From Candidatus Gastranaerophilales bacterium (lineage in GTDB: Bacteria > Cyanobacteriota > Vampirovibrionia > Gastranaerophilales > Gastranaerophilaceae), in contig CANQOM010000094.1 of assembly GCA_947625445.1 (NCBI GenBank), positions 1 through 6,559 on the forward strand: a stretch of 6,559 nucleotides of DNA, given 5' to 3'. The translations under genes were made by a program, and so were the position numbers. Positions 1 to 4,501 of the stretch are shown in pieces (within the stretch, counting starts at the first letter, position 1; each line of letters starts with the position of its first letter). The notes beneath the pieces are model-generated. The model was not told the DNA's origin, did not search any database, and was given only the letters and a program-made list of their open reading frames with translations.

Positions 1-369
1 GACGTATTCCCCGAAGGTCAGCAAACTCAAATTAGGGTTCAATTAGGCGGATGTCTTGAAGCAGTATTTGCGCAAACTCTTCTTCCTAAATTAACTCCTA
101 CAGGTGAGAAAAAAGGTCGTGTTATGGCTCAGGAAATATTAATAAAAAATAATGCTATTGCCAATATGATACGAGAAGGAAAATCTGCTCAAATTTATTC
201 TGCTATCCAAACAGGAGCAGGTTCAGGTATGCAAACACTTGAAATGGCATTAAGTCAACTTTATAAAGAAAGACTTGTTTCTCTTGAAGATGCGCTTACT
301 AAGTCTCAACGTCCTGATGAGTTTAGAAGACTTGCAGGTGTTAAAGCAACTGACGATGATGAAGAATAA
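1..369 (+). CDS. pilT: Type IV pilus retraction ATPase PilT, C-terminal part (5' end outside window)
   Basis: The reading frame is open from base 1 to the TAA at 367-369, giving 122 residues. The ATG at 124 is internal, because the 41 codons before it (DVFPEGQQTQIRVQLGG..., then AQTLLPKL and GRVMAQEIL) match the conserved C-terminal domain of PilT-family secretion ATPases (the RI-DVFP-QQ-QIR-QL and AQ-L-P motifs). The following stretch, with IREGKSAQIYSAIQTG, GMQTLEMAL and the L-SLEDAL segment, is the typical PilT C-terminus, where the family separates from PilB. The Walker A, Asp and Walker B boxes lie upstream, outside the window. PilT is a cytoplasmic hexamer at the base of the type IV pilus that uses ATP to depolymerise pilin and retract the fibre (family knowledge). 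The protein ends in an acidic DDDEE tail. The gene converges on the mlaE-like gene with 2 bp between the stop codons, so its terminator must lie inside that gene. PilT versus a PilT-like paralogue (PilU) cannot be settled from the fragment. Confidence 0.93.
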   Translation, partial: DVFPEGQQTQIRVQLGGCLEAVFAQTLLPKLTPTGEKKGRVMAQEILIKNNAIANMIREGKSAQIYSAIQTGAGSGMQTLEMALSQLYKERLVSLEDALTKSQRPDEFRRLAGVKATDDDEE

Positions 370-371
370 AA

Positions 372-1109
372 TTAATTGTTAACATAAAATATAAAAGTTA
401 TAATTAAATCGGCCATAAGCAAAAATACAGTTGAGTTTATGGCTGATTTTGTTGTTGAAATGCCTACTCCTTTAGCTCCTCCTGTTGTTGTATAGCCTTG
501 AGTAGCACAAATTAACGGAATAATTATTCCAAAAATAAAACCTTTTAGTATACTGATATATATATCTCTCGTATTTAACCATAGCCATACGGAAGACATA
601 TAACGATTAGGATGAAGTCCTATTGTTGTATAAGATATAATCATCCCTCCTAATATTCCGAATAATTCAGCCAATATAACTACCATAGGTACTGTTATTG
701 CACCTGCAATAATTCTTGGAGCAAAATAATAACCTACAGGTTCTATTTTAAGAGTTTTTATGGCATCAACTTGAGAAGTGACCTGCATGTTAGCTATTTC
801 GGCACTTATAGCAGTACCGGCTCTGGCGCTTAAGGCAAGTGCAGCAAATCCAGGAGCCAGTTCTCTTATTAAAGCTACGGCCAAAAAACCGCCTACATAA
901 CTTTCTGCTCCGCTCATCAAAAATTGTTTTGATACTTGAAGTGCTATAATTACTGCTGCTATAAATACTATACTTAATGCCATTGGAAGTGAATCATAGC
1001 TAATCATTGCGGCTCTTGACATAACAGATGACCATTTAGCATTACCGCTTAATATATATTTTAAGGTTTTTATTAAATTTTGTACGCAAAGTCCTAAAAA
1101 ACTTATCAT
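372..1109 (-). CDS. MlaE/YrbE-family lipid ABC transporter permease
   Basis: This 245-aa integral membrane protein belongs to the MlaE permease family (E. coli MlaE is about 260 aa). The family signature is clear: GAESYVGG at 67-74, RELAPG at 82-87, then SARAGTAISAEIANM and VTSQVDAI at 94-117, and PRIIAGA at 131-137. About five hydrophobic segments are seen, near 40-60, 72-95, 138-162, 186-203 and 225-243. MlaE dimers sit in the inner membrane with an MlaF-type ATPase and an MCE-domain protein and move phospholipids between inner and outer membrane (family knowledge); relatives occur in cyanobacteria and plastids. Neither partner is encoded next to it here. The start is set by an in-frame stop at 1128-1130; AGGAA at 1121-1125 is the likely ribosome site, with a rather long 11-nt spacing. 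The gene lies 63 bp after ispF on the same strand and may be read from that transcript or from its own promoter. Whether the substrate is a phospholipid cannot be read from the sequence. Confidence 0.9.
   Translation of the reverse strand: MISFLGLCVQNLIKTLKYILSGNAKWSSVMSRAAMISYDSLPMALSIVFIAAVIIALQVSKQFLMSGAESYVGGFLAVALIRELAPGFAALALSARAGTAISAEIANMQVTSQVDAIKTLKIEPVGYYFAPRIIAGAITVPMVVILAELFGILGGMIISYTTIGLHPNRYMSSVWLWLNTRDIYISILKGFIFGIIIPLICATQGYTTTGGAKGVGISTTKSAINSTVFLLMADLIITFIFYVNN
406..449 (+). terminator. Possible intrinsic terminator of pilT, inside the 3' end of the mlaE-like gene
   Basis: An inverted repeat pairs 406-418 (AAATCGGCCATAA) with 437-449 (TTATGGCTGATTT) and can be extended by 419-420 with 435-436. 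This gives a stem of about 15 bp with a 14-nt loop, starting 37 nt after the pilT stop. In plus-strand RNA the two non-Watson-Crick positions are G-U wobbles. In minus-strand RNA they become A-C mismatches, so the hairpin favours the pilT direction. It ends in a run of only four U, then GUUGUUG, which is a weak U-tract. Confidence 0.45.
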
Positions 1110-1132
1110 TAAAATATGATTTCCTGTTCATT

Positions 1133-1158
1133 TAAATTTATTTTAACACATAATTATA
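1133..1158 (-). promoter_or_regulatory. Possible promoter of the mlaE-like gene in the ispF-mlaE gap
   Basis: In the 63-bp gap the minus strand carries TGTTAAAAT (1148-1140), an extended -10 (TGnTAnnnT) that would start RNA near 1133, about 24 nt before the ATG. A perfect TATAAT also lies at 1158-1153. Neither has a good -35 box. Either start would leave a leader that includes the AGGAA ribosome site at 1125-1121, so this gene looks conventionally translated. In such AT-rich DNA a chance -10 match is quite possible. Confidence 0.35.
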
Positions 1159-1172
1159 TTTATAAGTATATG

Positions 1173-1652
1173 TTATTCTTCACTCACCAAAAGAACAATA
1201 CTTTGTACTGCAACAGAATTTCCATGTCCTACTGAATCTTGTTCTTCCATTGTTTTGGCTTTTACTGAAATTAAATTTTCATCTGTTTCCAAAACTTCTG
1301 CTAATTTACTTTTAATCAAAGGAATATAAGGTTTCATTTTCGGAGCCTGAACAAAAAGAGTATTATCCAGATTATTAATTTTGTATCCTTTTGCTTTTAT
1401 TAAATTATAAGCTTCCTTAAGTAATATTAAACTGTTTATATCTTTATATTTAGGGTCATTGTCAGGAAAATGTGTACCTATATCGCCTAAATTTAATGCT
1501 CCTAATAGTGCATCTATTATTGAATGGCAAAGGGCATCTGCGTCTGAATGACCTAATAATCCTTTATTATAGTTTATTTCTATTCCTCCAAGAATAAATT
1601 TCCTGCCTTCAACCAGTTTATGTATATCAAATCCTTGCCCTATTCTGAACAT
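1173..1652 (-). CDS. ispF: 2-C-methyl-D-erythritol 2,4-cyclodiphosphate synthase
   Basis: IspF converts CDP-methylerythritol 2-phosphate to the cyclodiphosphate with loss of CMP, in the MEP pathway to isopentenyl diphosphate. It is a cytoplasmic trimer with a zinc site between subunits (family knowledge). From the ATG at 1652 the protein has 159 residues, the family's usual length. The zinc ligands are present as D9, H11 and H43 (FDIH and LCHS motifs). The GLLGHSDAD loop (31-39), LGDIG-HFPD (55-64) and QAPKM (102-106) are also typical. The nucleotide/metal loop is altered: KATTTE of E. coli is KAKTME here (131-136; Thr and Glu kept, first Thr now Lys), and the usual GRGEG is GHGNS (142-146). 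An ATG six codons earlier (1670) is less likely, as it lacks a ribosome site, whereas GAGGA precedes 1652 closely. The start overlaps the HAD gene by 13 bp, indicating translational coupling. No ispD is fused or adjacent. Confidence 0.94.
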   Translation of the reverse strand: MFRIGQGFDIHKLVEGRKFILGGIEINYNKGLLGHSDADALCHSIIDALLGALNLGDIGTHFPDNDPKYKDINSLILLKEAYNLIKAKGYKINNLDNTLFVQAPKMKPYIPLIKSKLAEVLETDENLISVKAKTMEEQDSVGHGNSVAVQSIVLLVSEE

Positions 1653-2452
1653 TCTTCCTCTTTCTTCCATATAAATTTATTTACTGCTTTAATAAATCCG
1701 TCATTTTCAACCGTGTCAGTTATATAATCTGCTTCTGATTTAATTTCATTAGTACCATTTCCCATTGCGATACCAATTCCGGCAGTTTTTATCATTTCAA
1801 TATCATTATTTTGGTCTCCTATTGCCATAACTTCTTTTAAAGTTATACCGTATTTTTTTGCAAGAAATTTTATAGCATTTCCTTTTGTTGCTTCTTTTGC
1901 AGCAATTTCACAGAAAAACGGATGTGATTTTACAACATATATTTGTGGATATCTGTTTTGATATTCCTTAATAAAATCATCTATAAAGTTAGGTTCAAAA
2001 TTTATTGCTAAAAGTTTATTTAATTGTTTAAAATCAAGTTCATCAAAAGAATTAACCTTAAAATAATCAATACCCTTATCTCCTATGTAGAATTTTATAT
2101 AATCGTCATCATTTTCAACGTAAAGAGTATCATTAACATACACGTTAAGATGAATATTCCGTTTCCTGCAATCGTTAATTATTTCTCTTGCAATATCTTC
2201 ATTAAGGTATTTTGCATCCCAAATATCACCTTCATAGGAGTTAATAAGTGCGCCTTGATAACAAACTAAAGGACATTTTATTCCGATTTTATCAGCAACT
2301 GTTTTAGCACTGCCATATGTTCTGCCTGTTGCAATTACAACTTTTATGTTATTTTTAATTAAATTTTTTAGACAATCTTTTATTGATGTTCTAATCCCTA
2401 TTTCAGGTGTATATATAGTGCCGTCTATATCTGTAACAACCAGCTTTATCAT
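1640..2452 (-). CDS. Cof-type HAD-IIB family phosphatase
   Basis: This 270-aa protein has all the signatures of HAD subfamily IIB (Cof/YidA-like) hydrolases. Motif I is DIDGT with nucleophile D8 and acid/base D10. Motif II is ATGR (41-44). The motif III lysine is K190 in EATKGNAI. Motif IV is GDQNNDIEM (212-220), followed by GIAMGNG. The region of roughly 83-185 between motifs II and III is the C2-type cap that decides substrate choice. These enzymes are cytoplasmic Mg-dependent phosphatases of sugar phosphates, flavin or pyridoxal phosphates and similar small molecules (family knowledge); the substrate cannot be predicted here. The ATG overlaps the Nudix stop as ATGA (2449-2452), and the 3' end overlaps ispF, so the three genes should be translated from one mRNA. 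A link to the neighbours could be general phosphometabolite clean-up, but that is only an inference from the shared operon. Confidence 0.92.
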   Translation of the reverse strand: MIKLVVTDIDGTIYTPEIGIRTSIKDCLKNLIKNNIKVVIATGRTYGSAKTVADKIGIKCPLVCYQGALINSYEGDIWDAKYLNEDIAREIINDCRKRNIHLNVYVNDTLYVENDDDYIKFYIGDKGIDYFKVNSFDELDFKQLNKLLAINFEPNFIDDFIKEYQNRYPQIYVVKSHPFFCEIAAKEATKGNAIKFLAKKYGITLKEVMAIGDQNNDIEMIKTAGIGIAMGNGTNEIKSEADYITDTVENDGFIKAVNKFIWKKEEECSE

Positions 2453-2979
2453 AATTGAAAAGCCCTCATGATTGCAGAAATAGTTTTAGAGTCATTAATT
2501 TCACCTGTTTTAATCATTTGAAAAACTTTTTCTTTTTCAATAGAAATAGAATCCAAAATTTCACCTTCATCAAGATGTTGACCTTTGAACTTTAAAGCAT
2601 TAGCTTTAAAAAGATAAAGTTTTTCTGTGCAAAATCCCGGACTTGTCCATATATAACCTAAAGATTCCCATTTATTTGCAATGAAGCCGGTTTCTTCTTC
2701 CAGTTCTCTTTTTGCAGCAGATAATACATCTTCATTATTTTTATCAAGTTTTCCTGCCGGAAGTTCATATAATACTTCTTGTGTCGGGTATCTGAATTGT
2801 TTTACCATTAATATTTTATTGTCTTTTTCAGCGGCTATTACAACTCCGCCCGAATGATGCACTACTTCTCTTTTAGTTTTATACCCGTCTGCTAATTCAA
2901 CATCGTCACATGTGATTTTAAATACTCTGCCGTTATAAATTTCATTTGAATTTATTGTTTTTTCCCAAAGTTTTTCCAT
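2449..2979 (-). CDS. Nudix hydrolase, ADP-ribose pyrophosphatase (NudF) type
   Basis: From the ATG at 2979 the protein has 176 residues. The Nudix box lies at 76-99, running from the glycine of PAGKLDK to RELEEETGF. It fits GX6EX7REUXEEXGU, one residue longer before the first glutamate than the canonical GX5E; the metal-binding glutamates of REUXEE are intact. A proline 16 residues after the box glycine (SPGF, P114) is the usual mark of ADP-ribose pyrophosphatases, as is the VKQFRYP-----YELPAG approach to the box. Such enzymes split ADP-ribose into AMP and ribose 5-phosphate in the cytoplasm and limit free ADP-ribose (family knowledge). An upstream in-frame ATG at 3090 would add 37 hydrophobic residues and run into the divergent gene, so it is rejected. 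The gene heads the operon with the HAD phosphatase (ATGA overlap) and ispF. No Shine-Dalgarno precedes the ATG; a -10 box sits 6 bp before it. Confidence 0.92.
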   Translation of the reverse strand: MEKLWEKTINSNEIYNGRVFKITCDDVELADGYKTKREVVHHSGGVVIAAEKDNKILMVKQFRYPTQEVLYELPAGKLDKNNEDVLSAAKRELEEETGFIANKWESLGYIWTSPGFCTEKLYLFKANALKFKGQHLDEGEILDSISIEKEKVFQMIKTGEINDSKTISAIMRAFQL

Positions 2980-2991
2980 AAAAAAATTATA
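2980..2991 (-). promoter_or_regulatory. -10 box of the Nudix-HAD-ispF operon, predicting a leaderless mRNA
   Basis: The minus strand reads TATAAT (2991-2986), six T, then the Nudix ATG at 2979. With the usual distance from the -10 box to the start of RNA, transcription would begin at the A of the ATG. There is no purine-rich ribosome site in this interval. No good -35 match is seen 16-18 bp upstream, so the promoter is inferred from the -10 box and the lack of room for a leader. Confidence 0.55.
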
Positions 2992-3035
2992 CAGTGATTT
3001 AAAATAAAAAACATAAATTTTAACAAATTGTATTA

Positions 3036-3050
3036 TGATATAATTGCAAT
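3036..3050 (+). promoter_or_regulatory. Extended -10 promoter of the 3051 gene, predicting a leaderless mRNA
   Basis: The sequence TGATATAAT (3036-3044) is a perfect extended -10 element (TGnTATAAT). Six bases follow before the ATG at 3051, so the expected first transcribed base is the A of the ATG. No Shine-Dalgarno is present. The -35 region is poor (a TTAACA at 3020-3025 is too close, 13 bp), but extended -10 promoters need little from it. This promoter is back-to-back with that of the Nudix gene, the predicted start points being about 72 bp apart. Confidence 0.6.
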
Positions 3051-3776
3051 ATGAAAAAAAAGAACATAATAGGATTTTGGGGATACCCACATCCTGAATT
3101 AATAGATAAATATAAAAAATTATATCCTGATGCTGAATGGATTGATTTTGATATAGACTACGGATTTAATAAACAGAATATTTTACCCGAATCCTACTGT
3201 GCAATTATTAAAAATATAATAAATTCTGCGTTTTATTATAAGGAAAATTTAATAACGATATTGGCTCCTATAGGAAAAGATAAATGTGATAGCGGTTGGT
3301 TTTGTTATGAATTGTTAAAAGATATGGGATTTAATGTTATATCTTCTGTATTTGAAGAAAAAACATATAAACGTGATGTTAAGATTTCGACATCATTGTT
3401 GCCGTTACGGCAAAAAGTAGAATTAATAACTCGTGGAATATATGAATATCAAGATATAAGTTTAGAACAATGTAAAGCCAAGTTTGGATTCTGGGGTGTA
3501 CCGCCCAATGACTTGTCTATATTAGAATTATTTCCGCCCGAAACACATTTATATGGATGGAGCAGGTGTGTTGAAGCTATGTCACCTGCTGATATAGAGC
3601 TGGAAATGTATATTGATAAAGATGTTCCTACTGTTTTTTATTCTCAATCATTTTGTTCAAAAGCCCAGTTGGCAAAATATCTGGCTGATAAATACAATGG
3701 TTTATATATTGATATAGATGATACGGCAACAAACTCTACAAGAGCAAAAATTGAAGCGTTTTTGAGGTTAAGATGA
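3051..3776 (+). CDS. Uncharacterised 241-aa protein, partner of an HgdC-like ATPase
   Basis: I do not recognise this family. The protein has no signal peptide or membrane segment and should be cytoplasmic. Two similar segments stand out: IGFWGYPHPEL--KYKKLYPDAEW (7-30) and FGFWGVPPNDLSILELFPPET (145-165). Both carry F-FWG-P followed by a short helix and an aromatic-Pro turn, suggesting two related half-domains. Six cysteines are spread along the chain (50, 79, 85, 141, 173, 202), including DKCDSGWFC at 77-85; they are not spaced like a ferredoxin motif. The end is a well-formed alpha/beta unit (PTVFYSQSFC at 193-202, then LYIDIDD at 218-224). The stop overlaps the next gene's ATG (ATGA at 3773-3776), so the two proteins are translationally coupled and probably act together. 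Because the next gene resembles dehydratase activators, this protein could be its target or partner, but the sequence does not show the conserved features I know of the dehydratase subunits. The start at 3051 is the first ATG after the promoter. Confidence 0.8.
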   Translation: MKKKNIIGFWGYPHPELIDKYKKLYPDAEWIDFDIDYGFNKQNILPESYCAIIKNIINSAFYYKENLITILAPIGKDKCDSGWFCYELLKDMGFNVISSVFEEKTYKRDVKISTSLLPLRQKVELITRGIYEYQDISLEQCKAKFGFWGVPPNDLSILELFPPETHLYGWSRCVEAMSPADIELEMYIDKDVPTVFYSQSFCSKAQLAKYLADKYNGLYIDIDDTATNSTRAKIEAFLRLR

Positions 3777-4477
3777 TAAATATAGTTCTTGATGCTGGTA
3801 CAACTTGGTCTAAAATAATAGAAACAGATTCTTCAACAAAAATGCAAGATTTTCAAAATTATCTTGTAAAAAAAGAAAACGGTTTAAGCTATTACGTTAT
3901 GCCCTCAAGTAAATTAAAAAATATAAATTTTAAATTTGACAAGGCTACGGGGCATATGTCATTAAGTATGCTTAAACAAAAAGATGACTATGAAAATGAA
4001 GTAATAGCGTTAATAAAAGGATTTCGTTCTAAATATCAAGATGACGGGATAATTCTTGATATGGGAAGCAGAGATTCAAAATGGGCAAAATATAAAGATG
4101 GAAATTTTAAAGATTTGGATTGGAATAATAGTTGCTCCAGTTCTACTGGTGCTACTATAGAAATGTTATTAAAATTTTATAATATATCAGTTGAATCTCT
4201 AAATTATACTAAAGAAAAATATGTAATAACATGCGGAATATTCGGACTTGAAAAGATAATGGATGATATAGCAAATGGAGAACAACCGCAAAGTGCAGTG
4301 TCTAAATTTGTTCATGGGATAGCTTTTAATGCGTGGGTTTTTGCGAAGAAGCCTTCTAAACTATATCTTTCAGGTGGATTTTGTGAAAATAAATGTTTTG
4401 TCGATTCTTTAAGTAATTATTGTGAGGTAGTTCCAATGGGAAGATTTTTGCTTTGTGAAGGACTTATTTTAAAATAA
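3773..4477 (+). CDS. HgdC/BcrAD-type ASKHA ATPase (2-hydroxyacyl-CoA dehydratase activator family), short and divergent
   Basis: The 234-aa protein follows the order of the activator (archerase) fold of the ASKHA superfamily. It shows phosphate loop 1 DAGTTWSK (7-14, compare DIGSTTTK), ATGH at 58-61, phosphate loop 2 DMGSRDSK (96-103, compare DIGGQDSK), the NSCSSSTG loop (119-126, compare DKCAAGTG), TCGIFGLEKIM (153-163, compare CTVFAESEVIS) and SGGFCENK (200-207, compare TGGVALN). C121 and C154 align with the two cysteines that in HgdC hold a [4Fe-4S] cluster between two subunits. In the known systems ATP hydrolysis drives a low-potential electron into a partner dehydratase or benzoyl-CoA reductase (family knowledge). 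Oddities: it is shorter than the usual 255-260 aa, the N-terminal 18-90 region is diverged, the Gln of GGQD is Arg (R100), and extra cysteines lie at 204, 208, 217 and 228. No dehydratase gene is nearby; the only close partner is the 241-aa protein upstream, overlapping by 4 bp. Family placement is firm on motif order, function uncertain. Confidence 0.82.
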   Translation: MINIVLDAGTTWSKIIETDSSTKMQDFQNYLVKKENGLSYYVMPSSKLKNINFKFDKATGHMSLSMLKQKDDYENEVIALIKGFRSKYQDDGIILDMGSRDSKWAKYKDGNFKDLDWNNSCSSSTGATIEMLLKFYNISVESLNYTKEKYVITCGIFGLEKIMDDIANGEQPQSAVSKFVHGIAFNAWVFAKKPSKLYLSGGFCENKCFVDSLSNYCEVVPMGRFLLCEGLILK

Positions 4478-4488
4478 AATATTTGGAC

Positions 4489-4501
4489 TATAATAAATAA
4501 T
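4489..4501 (+). promoter_or_regulatory. -10 box directly before obg, predicting a leaderless or near-leaderless mRNA
   Basis: The 24-bp gap between the activator-like gene and obg holds a perfect TATAAT at 4489-4494, seven bases before the obg ATG at 4502. The expected start of RNA is 4501 or 4502. No Shine-Dalgarno is seen, and the -35 region is only AT-rich. The box could also be unused, obg being read from the upstream promoter. Confidence 0.5.

Noticed and set aside
1653..1670. IspF start six codons upstream (ATG at 1670)
   Set aside because: There is no ribosome site before it. The ATG at 1652 gives the standard M-RIG-GFD-H opening and the usual 159 residues.
2024..2269. Plus-strand open frame of 81 codons
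   Set aside because: It is antisense to the well-conserved HAD gene, rich in Ile/Asn/Lys with no recognisable motif, and has no ribosome site.
3032..3044. Short dyad ATTAT-GAT-ATAAT overlapping the -10 box of the 3051 gene, considered as an operator
   Set aside because: The arms are only 5 bp and AT-only, and the flanking TTG/CAA are out of register, so there is no real support for a regulator site.
2980..3090. Longer Nudix protein starting at the minus-strand ATG at 3090
   Set aside because: It would add 37 non-conserved hydrophobic residues, cross both promoters and overlap the divergent gene. The start at 2979 gives the family's normal N-terminus.
4464..4477. 14-bp palindrome TTATTTTAAAATAA at the end of the activator-like gene
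   Set aside because: It contains only A and T, has no loop or U-tract suitable for a terminator, and is easily produced by chance in this base composition.
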